Source: Ekhidna sp051379705 | GTDB lineage: Bacteria; Bacteroidota; Bacteroidia; Cytophagales; Cyclobacteriaceae | DNA length: 64,000 bases | Assembly (NCBI RefSeq): GCF_051379705.1 | Contig: NZ_CP179868.1 | Span: 3,903,349 to 3,967,348 of the forward strand | Direction of reading: 5' to 3' | In this document: in pieces, positions 51,389 to 60,588 of the stretch | Layout of the letters: each line of letters opens with the position of its first letter | Position numbering within the stretch: the stretch's first letter is position 1 | Position numbers and translations under genes: made by a program | Notes under the pieces: model-generated | What the model was told of the DNA's origin: nothing | Seen by the model: only the letters and a program-made list of their open reading frames with translations | Database searches by the model: none

Positions 51389-52680
51389 TTCAATGTGATA
51401 TTCACTTCGTATCCTTTTACCGAAATTCGGATAGGATTATCTGACTTTGATTTAGAATGTACTTCAACTTCTAGCTGATCACCGTCCTTGATATATCTTC
51501 TGACGTCCACATCAGATTTATCATAATTCACTTCCCCATATTTAATGTTGGTGGATAAAATGAAAGATGAATTACCAATTCCGATTGCAGTATCAATGTA
51601 TTTGCCATCAATAGAAATTTTTGACACCTTTTTTCCCAGCTCATCAATTTCAATTTTGTCTTCATATGCATTTAGGGATATGCTTCCCTCCAAAACATCG
51701 ATAGTATGTTTCCCATATTTGGAATTCTTACTTTGGAAAGAACCCAGAGTACCAATGGTTGTCTCGTCTTCATAGGATTGTTCAAACTTGATGGACCTGG
51801 CTTTTCCGAACTCATATTTACTGTATTTGCTGTTTTCTGATTCCATTTTTCCAAGCTCTTCAGCTTCTATGTCCATTTCGTAACATTCAAATGAAGCCAC
51901 ATTGAGTTTTCCTGAAATATTAATTTCACCATATTTGAAATTTCCTTTAAATTCCTCAATGGAGCCTATTTCAAAATCTGATTCATAAGAGATCGCATCT
52001 ACTTTCCCGACTTTTTCGAATTCCAGGTCGGAGTATTTGGCGTTTAACTCAAGTGAACCTAGCGAATAAATATCAAGCTCCTGCTCATAGATTTCCATAT
52101 CCCCATTCTCCAGGCTTTTAATGCTGGCAGAGCCATACTTCAAGTTCATTTTAGCTGTCTTGATTGTCCCAGCCTCCAGATCGCCGGAATATTGATCAAA
52201 CTCTATCTCATTGAAGCTACCAAATAAGCGTACGTCTTCGTATGAATTTGATATGATGTATTTATTGGTTCCGGGTGCTTTGATCTTATAGACTATTTTC
52301 AATTCCTTGCCGCCATAGGATATATTTATCCCAATGCTTTTACCACCGATTTGTACACGATTGGGAATATCCATATCAGTATCTATTTTTAATTCACCAG
52401 TTCGTTGAGAGATATTGTCCTTAACTCGCTGTTCAAATTCATCAAGAAACACTTCCATTTTATTGGTCATTTTTCCATCAAAACGGATGGAGGCTTCTAT
52501 TTCGACTTCATTTTTATCCCAAGTTTCAACAAGCAGCTCCGTATGTTTTGCTTCAATGTTGATAACATCCGAAGCAGTCACTGTTGTTTTTACAGTCGCT
52601 GTGCGAGTTTCACCATCATTGTTTGCATATAAGAGAAATGCAAGACTATAGGCTAACGCTATTAGTATTAGTTTCTTCAT
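51385..52680 (-). CDS. Exported DUF4097-like adhesin-type protein
   Basis: A 431-residue protein with a signal peptide (LAFLLYANND). It is built of short beta repeats in the DUF4097 style, with recurring runs such as IEAKHTELLVETWDKNEVEIEASI, MNLKYGSASI, GEINISGKLNVASF and GEVNYDKSDVDV, which form a beta-helix-like array. Such proteins usually accompany a membrane regulator and an ECF sigma factor, as here: it follows the 52646-53179 gene with 35 bp overlap and probably senses or responds to envelope conditions. Confidence 0.75.
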   Translation of the reverse strand: MKKLILIALAYSLAFLLYANNDGETRTATVKTTVTASDVINIEAKHTELLVETWDKNEVEIEASIRFDGKMTNKMEVFLDEFEQRVKDNISQRTGELKIDTDMDIPNRVQIGGKSIGINISYGGKELKIVYKIKAPGTNKYIISNSYEDVRLFGSFNEIEFDQYSGDLEAGTIKTAKMNLKYGSASIKSLENGDMEIYEQELDIYSLGSLELNAKYSDLEFEKVGKVDAISYESDFEIGSIEEFKGNFKYGEINISGKLNVASFECYEMDIEAEELGKMESENSKYSKYEFGKARSIKFEQSYEDETTIGTLGSFQSKNSKYGKHTIDVLEGSISLNAYEDKIEIDELGKKVSKISIDGKYIDTAIGIGNSSFILSTNIKYGEVNYDKSDVDVRRYIKDGDQLEVEVHSKSKSDNPIRISVKGYEVNITLN

Positions 52681-53179
52681 CGTTATTGAATTTATTTGTC
52701 CTTTTTATTTCTAGTTCTAGTTTTTTTAGCAATCGTATTTTCTTTTCATAGCAGTCAATTAAGACGCCTACAAGCTGATCTTCATTGATCTTGCCAATGT
52801 CATTTCTGTATAGTTTGTTAATCTCTTCCAGAGTATTAAGCTCATCAAAAATCCACGTAAAATCTTCTTGCGACCTTGCCTGACTTATTTCAATGCTTGA
52901 TTCAAGCTCACTGATCTGAATCAAATATGAATCTTCTATTGATTTGTACTCCTCGGATATATCACCAAGTGATGCGAGCTCGTCCATCTGGCTTTGTAGT
53001 GAGATATTGTGAAGCAAAAGTCCAATTGACGTAGCTATGAAAATAGCAGCAGCGGCTTTCCACCAAGAAAATTTCTTTTCTTGTTTCCAATCCTTTTGAA
53101 TTTCATCCCACAATTCTGCAGGTGGTGAATCCAAATCCAGTTGATCTTTTCGCTTCTTTATCAGTTCTTCAATATTCAT
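52646..53179 (-). CDS. Membrane regulator, likely anti-sigma partner
   Basis: A 177-residue protein with a short cytoplasmic N-terminus (MNIEELIKKRKDQLDLDSPPAELW), one membrane helix near residues 38-60 (WKAAAAIFIATSIGLLLHN) and a coiled-coil-rich extracytoplasmic tail (LASLGDISEEYKSIEDSYLIQISELESSIE ...). This topology and its place between an ECF sigma gene and an exported target indicate an anti-sigma-like regulator. No ZAS zinc motif is visible. It overlaps the sigma gene by 11 bp. Confidence 0.68.
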   Translation of the reverse strand: MNIEELIKKRKDQLDLDSPPAELWDEIQKDWKQEKKFSWWKAAAAIFIATSIGLLLHNISLQSQMDELASLGDISEEYKSIEDSYLIQISELESSIEISQARSQEDFTWIFDELNTLEEINKLYRNDIGKINEDQLVGVLIDCYEKKIRLLKKLELEIKRTNKFNNDEETNTNSVSL

Positions 53180-53699
53180 AGTGATGTTGAAGTTTAGTTT
53201 TTAGTAATTTTTTAGCATGTCTAAACTGTGTCTTCGAGGTAGACTCAGAGATGTCCAGTTTTTCAGCGATTTCTTTATGCTTAAAACCTTCCAGTAAATG
53301 CAAGCACAATACTGTTCTACACCCATCAGGCAACTCCTTGATTGCGTTATGCAGCGTTTTATCATCAATAACCGAATCATCGATTTCGCTGCTTTCCGCT
53401 TCTTCTTGAGTTTCAATGTCCTCAAAGTAATATTTCTTCTTTCGAGCATATTCCAGTCCTTTATTGACAACTATCCGTTTCAGCCACCCGCCAAAAGCCT
53501 TTGGATCTTCCAGATCATCAATCTTCTTGAAGGCCTTAACAAACGCTTCTTGCAATAGATCTTTGGCTAATTCAGCGTCATTCGTCATTCTTGTTAGCGT
53601 ACTGTACATGGCTTTAGAATAGCTATTGTATAAGTTGAAAGCCGCCAGCTCATTCCCTTTTTTCAGTTGATTTATCCAGACTATTTGAGTTTCGGTCAC
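53169..53699 (-). CDS. ECF-type RNA polymerase sigma factor
   Basis: A 176-residue sigma factor. Region 2 (AMYSTLTRMTNDAELAKDLLQEAFVKAFKKID) and region 4 (LPDGCRTVLCLHLLEGFKHKEIAEKLDISESTSKTQFRHAKKLLK) are intact, joined by an acidic linker. Overlapping the anti-sigma-like gene, it forms a typical sigma / regulator / exported-effector unit, probably autoregulated. Its target promoter cannot be read from this sequence. Confidence 0.88.
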   Translation of the reverse strand: MTETQIVWINQLKKGNELAAFNLYNSYSKAMYSTLTRMTNDAELAKDLLQEAFVKAFKKIDDLEDPKAFGGWLKRIVVNKGLEYARKKKYYFEDIETQEEAESSEIDDSVIDDKTLHNAIKELPDGCRTVLCLHLLEGFKHKEIAEKLDISESTSKTQFRHAKKLLKTKLQHHYEY

Positions 53700-53774
53700 G
53701 GTTTGTTGGCGTTTTCTATTGGTAGGATGGAATGGATGGACAAAGGTTGTATGAAGTTAATTTTTTTTGGACAT

Positions 53775-53802
53775 AAAAAAACCCTGACTGAAAAGCCAGG
53801 GT
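53775..53802 (-). terminator. Rho-independent terminator of pckA
   Basis: On the minus strand ACCCTGGCTTTTCAGTCAGGGT is followed by a run of seven T, 25 bp after the pckA stop (53827). The stem is GC-rich and the T-tract long, so this is a strong terminator. Confidence 0.85.
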
Positions 53803-53826
53803 CTTCATTTAAACAGTTAGAACTGC

Positions 53827-55443
53827 CTATTTGTAATTGTCATTCTGCTTAGGAGCTCCTGCCATGATATCGTCACTTGCAAACTCCTCAAATTTCTTGA
53901 AGTTGTCTACGAAGCGAGATGCAAGATCATTGGCTTTTTTGTAAAAGGCATTATCATCTTTCCATGTTTCTCTTGGGCTTAAAATTTCACTTGGCACATC
54001 CGGACATGTAGTTGGTATCTCAGCGCCAAAAATAGAGTGCTTTCTATACCCAACATTTTCCAGTTTGCCATTAAGTGCAGCCGTAATCATAGCTCGAGTA
54101 TATTTCAAGCTAATTCTGTTGCCAACTCCGTAAGGACCACCCGTCCAGCCTGTATTGATTAGCCATACATTTACGTCATACTTATCCATCTTTTCACCTA
54201 ACATTTCAGCATACTTGGTTGGATGAAGAGGAAGAAATGGAGCTCCAAAACATGCTGAGAATACTGGCTCTGGTTCGGTTACTCCAGCTTCTGTTCCGGC
54301 TACTTTAGAGGTATATCCTGAGATGAAGTGGTACATGGCCTGACCTTTGCTCAATCGTTGGATAGGAGGGATTACGCCAAAGGCATCACATGTAAGGAAG
54401 AAAATGTTTTTAGGAATACCACCAATCGATGGTTCCATAGCATTTCTGATGTGATGAAGTGGATATGAAGCTCTAGTATTTTCAGTTACTGATGAGTTTT
54501 CATAATCTACTTCTCTTGTACCATCTTTAAATCTTGTGTTCTCAAGAATAGCTCCGTATTGGATTGCTTTATAAATGTCCGGTTCCTTTTCTTCAGTCAG
54601 GTCTATCACCTTCGCGTAACATCCGCCTTCGAAGTTGAATACATTCTTTTCTGTCCAGCCGTGCTCATCGTCTCCAATCAATAGTCTGTTAGGATCTGCT
54701 GAGAGTGTGGTCTTGCCTGTACCGGACAAGCCGAAGAAAATTGCAGTGTCTTTCTCTTCAATACCCATATTTGCTGAGCAATGCATACTTAGTACGTTTT
54801 GCTCATGTGGTAGCATGTAATTGAGTACTGAGAAAATCCCTTTTTTCATTTCACCTGAATAAGCGGTGCCTCCAATTAGAATCATCCGCTTAGTGAAATT
54901 TATAATCGCAAAGTTTGACTGGCGTGTGCCATCTACTTCAGGATCGGCCTGGAATTCGGGAACGCAAAGAATGGTAAAGTTAGGTTCAAAGTCTTTGACC
55001 TTATATGCTTCTGGTCTGAGGAACATGTTGTAAGCAAACAGATTGTGCCATGCCATGGTGTTAATTACTCGCACTCTTAGCCTATGCGTCTTGTCTGCTC
55101 CAGCATACGCTTCTCGCACATATACATTCTTGTCTTCAACAAAATTGACCATTTTTTGGTAGAGCTTGTCAAAGTTTTCTTCTGTAAAAGGGATATTAAT
55201 ATTACCCCACCATACTGAATCTTCAGTATTCGAATCTTTGACTACAAATCTGTCTTTGGGAGAGCGTCCTGTAAACTTCCCGGTATCACACATCAAGGCG
55301 CCAGTAGATGTCAAAACACCTTCACCGCTTTTTAGTGTTTCCTCAATGAGTTCCGATTGACTCAGATTCCAATGAGCTTCTTTTACTTTGATTCCTAAAT
55401 CTGAAAGATCGCTTTTGCTGGATTTTACGCCGTATTCTTGCAT
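53827..55443 (-). CDS. pckA: Phosphoenolpyruvate carboxykinase (ATP)
   Basis: A 538-residue enzyme of typical length that converts oxaloacetate to PEP, the first step of gluconeogenesis. The kinase-1a loop FGLSGTGKTTLS near residue 235, the kinase-2 IGDDEHGWTEKNVFNFEGG segment, the RSPKDRF substrate loop near residue 59, and the Arg-rich C-terminal lid region are intact. Monocistronic, with a clear terminator. Its position next to a solute symporter suggests carbon supply from amino or organic acids, which is inference. Confidence 0.95.
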   Translation of the reverse strand: MQEYGVKSSKSDLSDLGIKVKEAHWNLSQSELIEETLKSGEGVLTSTGALMCDTGKFTGRSPKDRFVVKDSNTEDSVWWGNINIPFTEENFDKLYQKMVNFVEDKNVYVREAYAGADKTHRLRVRVINTMAWHNLFAYNMFLRPEAYKVKDFEPNFTILCVPEFQADPEVDGTRQSNFAIINFTKRMILIGGTAYSGEMKKGIFSVLNYMLPHEQNVLSMHCSANMGIEEKDTAIFFGLSGTGKTTLSADPNRLLIGDDEHGWTEKNVFNFEGGCYAKVIDLTEEKEPDIYKAIQYGAILENTRFKDGTREVDYENSSVTENTRASYPLHHIRNAMEPSIGGIPKNIFFLTCDAFGVIPPIQRLSKGQAMYHFISGYTSKVAGTEAGVTEPEPVFSACFGAPFLPLHPTKYAEMLGEKMDKYDVNVWLINTGWTGGPYGVGNRISLKYTRAMITAALNGKLENVGYRKHSIFGAEIPTTCPDVPSEILSPRETWKDDNAFYKKANDLASRFVDNFKKFEEFASDDIMAGAPKQNDNYK

Positions 55444-55553
55444 TTTTATTTTGTGAGGTTACAAATTAATGTAGATGAGAGAGCCTTAAGAGAAAGCCTT
55501 ATTAAAAAAGGACTCCTTTACTATCTCAAACGTTTGCGCGAAGTTACTTTAAC

Positions 55554-57047
55554 TCAGCCTTTCTCGAAAAAAGGAGCGACTATTTCTTTCGAAGTTGGCT
55601 TAGTTAAAAGACTCACAGTTACTAATGCGAATATAGAAGCTAGCAATGCAGGTATTGCTATCATCTTTGAGTCATAAATAAAGGAGAACCAACCCAGATC
55701 GATTGGGTTTTCTGCCGTACTTCTGGTAAATACTTCAATGATAACAACGGATAGCATTCCAGCAAGGATGGAAGCAACTCCACCTTGTTTGGTAACTCTC
55801 TTCCAAAAGAAGGTAGCTAAGAGTGGGGGTGCTAAGGCTGCTCCAATCATCGTGTATGAAATAAAGGCCATGGATAAGATCTCCTCAAACTGAGTCATTA
55901 TCAAATAGGCAATGAATCCTAAAATGACAATTGCACTACGTTGAATAATTAGTTTTGTCTTTTCGGATGCGTTCTTGATATAGTATTTTTCTAAAATGTC
56001 CCTTGAGAAGTTAGTCGAGGTTACCATTAAAAAGGTATTTCCGGTGGAGAGAATGATGGCGGCACCCCCAGCAAATAACAGTGAACCTACAAATGCCGGT
56101 AATTTTTCAAATCCTATTCTTAGGATAATTTCTTCAGACATTGGTGCATTAACAGAGCCATCAGGCATAAAGAATCGTGGATCGTGCGCATAAATGGCAA
56201 AACCAACTACAGCAAGTAGACACATTAGAAACTCAATGCCTACCACACCTATAAACATTCCCATAACAGCTTTCTTTGCTGATTTAGCATCCTTAGCGGA
56301 TGAAAATTTTTGATAAACGCTGCTTTCACTCAATAATAGAATTAGCGTTGGGAGCATAATGCCAACATACCACATTGGTTCGTGTCCCTCTGTTATGGAT
56401 AAATGATCGGGACTCACTTCATTGATGGTATTGACCACATTCTCCCAACCTCCAAAGCCACTGATGGCAAAAGGAACAGCTAAGATGATTGCGGTTATCA
56501 TAATTATACCATTGAAGATATCTATTGAAACAATGGATACCATTCCAGCAAGTGCCGTGAAGGCAATGATGATCAGAAATGTAATTAGAGTCCCTTGTTC
56601 AACGGAAATACCTCCTTCAGTCAATATTGAAAGGAATCTGCCACCTCCCTTGAATTGATAGCCTGCAATAATCAAATAAGCAACTATAATGGTAATTGTG
56701 CCTAATAGTCTTGCGATAGGAGAGTAGCGTTTCTCGAGAATGTCTGTAAGGGTATATTGAGATATTCTTCGAACTCGAGCCGCAATGAAATAAACGGCAA
56801 GTATGCCTATCCATGCTCCAAGTGAAAACCACAACTCTGAAAAACCTACTTGAAATGTTAGCCCGGCTGTGCCAAAAAGACTACCAGAGCCTATCCAGGT
56901 CGTAACTAATGTTCCTACCAAGAGGTATACCGGAACGTTTCTACCTGCAACTACAAAGTCCTCTTCGCTTTTGACAGAGCGACTTTTGTAGATGATAATC
57001 GCGGCAAGGATGAGGATGTATCCAATGGTTACAACTAGATAAGTCAT
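55554..57047 (-). CDS. Sodium:solute symporter (SSS family)
   Basis: A 497-residue protein with about 12-13 hydrophobic helices and the LeuT-like layout of SSS transporters: SVKSEEDFVVAGRNVPVYLLVGTLVTTWIGSGSLFGTAG near residue 25 and SSVYQKFSSAKDAKSAKKA near residue 240 are family-typical, as is GGAAIILSTGNTFLMVTSTN near residue 328 with sodium-binding Ser/Thr. Substrate (acetate, proline, sugar or other) is not identifiable. Transcribed in the same direction as pckA but separated by 110 bp. Confidence 0.88.
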   Translation of the reverse strand: MTYLVVTIGYILILAAIIIYKSRSVKSEEDFVVAGRNVPVYLLVGTLVTTWIGSGSLFGTAGLTFQVGFSELWFSLGAWIGILAVYFIAARVRRISQYTLTDILEKRYSPIARLLGTITIIVAYLIIAGYQFKGGGRFLSILTEGGISVEQGTLITFLIIIAFTALAGMVSIVSIDIFNGIIMITAIILAVPFAISGFGGWENVVNTINEVSPDHLSITEGHEPMWYVGIMLPTLILLLSESSVYQKFSSAKDAKSAKKAVMGMFIGVVGIEFLMCLLAVVGFAIYAHDPRFFMPDGSVNAPMSEEIILRIGFEKLPAFVGSLLFAGGAAIILSTGNTFLMVTSTNFSRDILEKYYIKNASEKTKLIIQRSAIVILGFIAYLIMTQFEEILSMAFISYTMIGAALAPPLLATFFWKRVTKQGGVASILAGMLSVVIIEVFTRSTAENPIDLGWFSFIYDSKMIAIPALLASIFALVTVSLLTKPTSKEIVAPFFEKG

Positions 57048-57092
57048 GTTACTTTTTTAAAATTGTGTGCCAAGATAATGATAAAAATCAGA

Positions 57093-57671
57093 TCATTCTT
57101 CAACGCCATTGGTATCATATTTTTCGAGAAATTCCTGGTATGATTCCTTCAGAGACTGTGATACATTGTTCATTAGGTTAACGCTGTAGTATACGCTCAA
57201 AGCCATGTTATAATCCTGAAGTTCATTTTTTCTCATTAGTGCCATGCCTATATTCTCAAAAACACTTCCGGCAAATCCTTCAAGAAAATTTTGCATGTGA
57301 TAAATATCTGCCGCATCCAGCAGGAACTGCGTTTCTATTAAGCTGGTGGAGCTATTGTTTTGGGCAATATCCCATGCACTATGTGTAAACAACTCAAAAT
57401 CGTAATCGAAGTAAAAGGAATTCACTGTTTCAGGCTGAAGACGTACAATTGAGTCCAAATAGCTCGTATAGATGGCATTCTTAATGAGAACAGAATCGAT
57501 CTTCTGTAGATTGGTTTGAAATTCCTGAATGATATTTTGACGTACACTTTGGGATTCATCTTCCATATCTATTGAATTCTTGTAAGTACTGAGACCTAAG
57601 GCAAGGAGTACTGCAAATACAATTGAGATGAATTCGAATGCTATTTGAGTGAGTGCTTTTTTCTTCATCAT
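57093..57671 (-). CDS. Membrane-anchored protein, hypothetical
   Basis: A protein of about 192 residues from the ATG at 57671-57669. One N-terminal membrane helix (LTQIAFEFISIVFAVLLALGL) is followed by an extracytoplasmic helical domain of about 165 residues with many tyrosines and asparagines. This layout recurs in Bacteroidota proteins of unknown function. The hairpin at 57683-57709 ends the groEL transcript just upstream, so this gene has its own promoter or read-through. Confidence 0.65.
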   Translation of the reverse strand: MMKKKALTQIAFEFISIVFAVLLALGLSTYKNSIDMEDESQSVRQNIIQEFQTNLQKIDSVLIKNAIYTSYLDSIVRLQPETVNSFYFDYDFELFTHSAWDIAQNNSSTSLIETQFLLDAADIYHMQNFLEGFAGSVFENIGMALMRKNELQDYNMALSVYYSVNLMNNVSQSLKESYQEFLEKYDTNGVEE

Positions 57672-57682
57672 TCTAAAATAAA

Positions 57683-57709
57683 AAAAGCCTCTCAAAATTG
57701 AGAGGCTTT
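57683..57709 (-). terminator. Rho-independent terminator of groESL
   Basis: AAAGCCTCTCAAAATTGAGAGGCTTT is a perfect 11-bp stem with a four-base loop and a T-rich tail on the minus strand, 23 bp after the groEL stop. Confidence 0.85.
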
Positions 57710-57731
57710 AAATATTTACTTTGAAATGTGA

Positions 57732-59366
57732 TTACATCATTCCGCCCATACCACCACCTGGCATTGGAGGCATTGCACCAGCGCCTTCAGCTTCTGGCTC
57801 TTCAGCTACTACACACTCGGTAGTCAATAGGAGAGAAGCGATCGAAGAAGCGTTTTCAAGTGCAAGTCTTGTCACCTTAGTAGGATCAATAATACCAGCT
57901 TTGAACATGTTGACGTACTCACCGTTTGCAGCGTTGAATCCGTAATCTGCTTTTCCAGCTGCTACTTCATTCACAACTACAGATGCTTCACCGCCAGCAT
58001 TTTCAACGATTGTTCTTAATGGAGCCTGAATGGCATTTCTTACAATCGTTACTCCAGTGTTTTGATCTTCATTGTCAAGTGTAAGGCCATCAAGCGACTT
58101 CATTGCTCTGATAAGAGCAACACCACCACCAGCAACGATACCTTCCTGTACTGCAGCTCTTGTTGCATGTAAGGCATCATCAACTCGATCTTTCTTTTCT
58201 TTCATTTCAACTTCGGTCGCAGCTCCGATATATAGGATGGCTACTCCGCCAGAAAGCTTGGCAAGACGTTCTTGAAGCTTTTCTTTATCGTAATCAGAAG
58301 TTGTGTTTTCGATCTGCTGCTTGATTTGATTTACTCGAGCAGTGATGTCAGCTTTTTTACCAGCACCGTTAACAATTGTTGTGTTGTCTTTGTCGATGTT
58401 GATTTTTTCAGCAGTACCTAGGTAATCGATAGTTGCATTCTCTAGTTTGTATCCTCTTTCTTCAGAGATTACGGTACCACCTGTTAGGATTGCGATATCC
58501 TCAAGCATTGCTTTTCTTCTGTCACCAAAGCCTGGGGCTTTCACTGCAGCTATTTTCAGGGAACCTCTGATTTTGTTTACTACGAGTGTTGCAAGTGCTT
58601 CACCTTCTACATCCTCTGCAATGATCAATAATGGTTTGCCAGTTTGTGCTGTAGCTTCAAGAATTGGGAGAAGCTCTTTCATGTTAGAAACCTTCTTGTC
58701 ATAGATCAAGATGTATGGGCTTTCCAATTCCGCTTCCATTTTGTCAGTGTTGGTAACGAAGTAAGGAGATAGATATCCTCTGTCGAACTGCATACCTTCC
58801 ACTGTTTTAACATCAGTTTCTGTTCCTTTTGCCTCTTCTACAGTGATAACTCCATCTTTACCTACTTTGTCCATTGCATCTGCAATCATCTTACCGATTT
58901 CAGGATCGTTGTTTGCAGAAACAGATGCTACTTGAGCAATTTCCTCAGAAGTCTTGATTCCTTTGGATTGCTTTTTAAGGTTCTCAACTACCACGGTTAC
59001 TGCCTTGTCAATACCTCTTTTAAGGTCCATTGGATTGGCTCCAGCTGCTACATTTTTGATGCCGTGACCAAAAATAGCCTGAGTAAGCACAGTGGCTGTA
59101 GTCGTACCATCTCCTGCGTCATCTGCAGTTTTAGATGCTACTTCTTTCACGAGCTGAGCGCCCATGTTTTCGATTGGCTCTTTTAGCTCAATTTCTTTTG
59201 CTACAGAAACACCATCTTTTGTTACGTTAGGTGCGCCGAATTTCTTGTCAAGAATTACGTTTCTTCCTTTCGGACCTAATGTCACTTTAACTGCGTCTGC
59301 AAGTATGTCAACACCTTTCTTGATGCTGTCTCTTGCGTCGGTATTAAAGAATATATCTTTTGCCAT
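57732..59366 (-). CDS. groEL: Chaperonin GroEL
   Basis: A 544-residue protein of standard length that folds cytosolic proteins in double-ring cages with GroES. The apical, intermediate and equatorial domain patterns are intact, including the ATP-binding GDGTTTATVL near residue 86 and the C-terminal GGM-rich tail (MPPMPGGGMGGMM). It lies 29 bp after groES and ends in a strong terminator. Regulation is probably at the region upstream of groES. Confidence 0.97.
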   Translation of the reverse strand: MAKDIFFNTDARDSIKKGVDILADAVKVTLGPKGRNVILDKKFGAPNVTKDGVSVAKEIELKEPIENMGAQLVKEVASKTADDAGDGTTTATVLTQAIFGHGIKNVAAGANPMDLKRGIDKAVTVVVENLKKQSKGIKTSEEIAQVASVSANNDPEIGKMIADAMDKVGKDGVITVEEAKGTETDVKTVEGMQFDRGYLSPYFVTNTDKMEAELESPYILIYDKKVSNMKELLPILEATAQTGKPLLIIAEDVEGEALATLVVNKIRGSLKIAAVKAPGFGDRRKAMLEDIAILTGGTVISEERGYKLENATIDYLGTAEKINIDKDNTTIVNGAGKKADITARVNQIKQQIENTTSDYDKEKLQERLAKLSGGVAILYIGAATEVEMKEKKDRVDDALHATRAAVQEGIVAGGGVALIRAMKSLDGLTLDNEDQNTGVTIVRNAIQAPLRTIVENAGGEASVVVNEVAAGKADYGFNAANGEYVNMFKAGIIDPTKVTRLALENASSIASLLLTTECVVAEEPEAEGAGAMPPMPGGGMGGMM

Positions 59367-59395
59367 GATTTATTGATTTTCAGTTTTGTGATTAA

Positions 59396-59674
59396 TTATA
59401 CTATTCCGTAAATGTCAGCTTCTTTCATGATCAAGAACTCTTTACCATCAATGGTAACTTCAGTTCCTGAATATTTTCCATAAAGTACCTGGTCTCCAAC
59501 CTTTACATTGATAGGTTCATCTTTCTTACCAGTACCGATAGCTACGATTTGACCTTTCTGAGGTTTTTCTTTAGCAGTATCAGGAATGATGATTCCGGAT
59601 GCTGTCTTCTCTTCAGCCGCAGCAGGTTCTACTAGAACTCTGTCAGCAAGTGGTTTGAAATTTACTTTAGACAT
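59396..59674 (-). CDS. groES: Co-chaperonin GroES
   Basis: A 92-residue protein with the family N-terminus FKPLADRVLVEPAAAEEKTASGIIIPDTAKEKPQKG and the mobile loop. Forms the heptameric lid of GroEL. First gene of the groESL operon. Confidence 0.96.
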   Translation of the reverse strand: MSKVNFKPLADRVLVEPAAAEEKTASGIIIPDTAKEKPQKGQIVAIGTGKKDEPINVKVGDQVLYGKYSGTEVTIDGKEFLIMKEADIYGIV

Positions 59675-59746
59675 GTTATTAAACGTTTAAGTTTATTGAT
59701 TTTCAATTTGACTCTTTCATTATCATTTAATGTGCCAATACGTGTA

Positions 59747-59870
59747 TGTCAGGTATATTGATAGATAGATATGACAATTTTGCAGGATGATATGACATAT
59801 TCTTCTAAAAGCAACCTGGGTTACTTGACAAACTGACATTTGATCATTAATTTCTTTATTCAAAATGACA
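59747..59870. promoter_or_regulatory. groES upstream region with six TGACA/TGTCA repeats
   Basis: TGACA occurs at 59772, 59793, 59826, 59834 and 59866, and TGTCA at 59747. The 9-mer GATATGACA is repeated at 59768-59776 and 59789-59797, exactly 21 bp apart, which places both on the same helical face. No CIRCE element (TTAGCACTC-N9-GAGTGCTAA) is visible. The motifs may be binding sites for a heat-shock or stress regulator acting on groESL, on the divergent gene at 59875, or on both. Confidence 0.45.
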
Positions 59871-59874
59871 CAAT

Positions 59875-60588
59875 ATGGACAGATTGAAACATGATTGGCT
59901 GACAGAAGGATTAATTGATTACGAATACAAGAAGTATATACTGCTTGCATATTTGAAGAACATCGGAAGTCGATTTAATCAATCTGAACTTTATCCGTTT
60001 ATGTCAGACTTAATTTTTCATTATAGAAATTTGATTAAGGTCAAGGAGAGTAAAAAGCTCATGTACGACAACTTTCCTGAAACGCTAACGAAAGCGGATT
60101 TCAACAAGTTGAGGCTTACTTATGATAAAATTGTAAATGATGACGAAGTGATGCAACAGATTGAGGAGATTATTGCATTTGCAATTCCTAAAATGAAGGG
60201 GATGTTGGAAGAAGGTAAGGAGTTGTATGAATTCGTGGAAGAACATATAGAATTGGAACCGGTAGGGGTATCTCCTATATATTCAGATGAAGGCTATCTG
60301 TTTATCAATCAAGATTCTTCTTCGGATGTCTCAATTTTCAGGTATCAGATGACTTTCTTCGAACATGCGGAAGAGAAATACCGCAGTATGACAACAAAGT
60401 TCTTAATGAATGAGATGAAAGGGATTAGCAGAACGTTTGAAAATATTAAGGTCGAACTAACAAGACAGTTTACAGAATTACCTAATCCAGCCACTTACCT
60501 TGCTAGTAGTAAGCTTAAGTTTCCTTTAAATGAAACAGTGCTTCCCGTGGCGAAACGAATGCTCGTACGCAGAATATCGGTTTCTTAA
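59875..60588 (+). CDS. Conserved hypothetical protein
   Basis: A 237-residue soluble protein, mainly helical, with charged helices near residues 55-80 and 90-115 and a short beta segment (GVSPIYSDEGYLFIN) near residue 140. It looks like a conserved Bacteroidota protein often placed beside groESL and secG, but I cannot name the family or role. Divergent from groES, sharing the upstream region with repeated TGACA motifs; its stop overlaps secG by 4 bp. Confidence 0.65.
   Translation: MDRLKHDWLTEGLIDYEYKKYILLAYLKNIGSRFNQSELYPFMSDLIFHYRNLIKVKESKKLMYDNFPETLTKADFNKLRLTYDKIVNDDEVMQQIEEIIAFAIPKMKGMLEEGKELYEFVEEHIELEPVGVSPIYSDEGYLFINQDSSSDVSIFRYQMTFFEHAEEKYRSMTTKFLMNEMKGISRTFENIKVELTRQFTELPNPATYLASSKLKFPLNETVLPVAKRMLVRRISVS

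Noticed and set aside
55438..55677. Plus-strand frame of 79 codons between pckA and the symporter
   Set aside because: It overlaps the 3' end of the symporter and the pckA upstream region and shows no conserved pattern.
59675..59874. CIRCE heat-shock element upstream of groES
   Set aside because: No TTAGCACTC-N9-GAGTGCTAA-like sequence is present; other repeated motifs were found instead.
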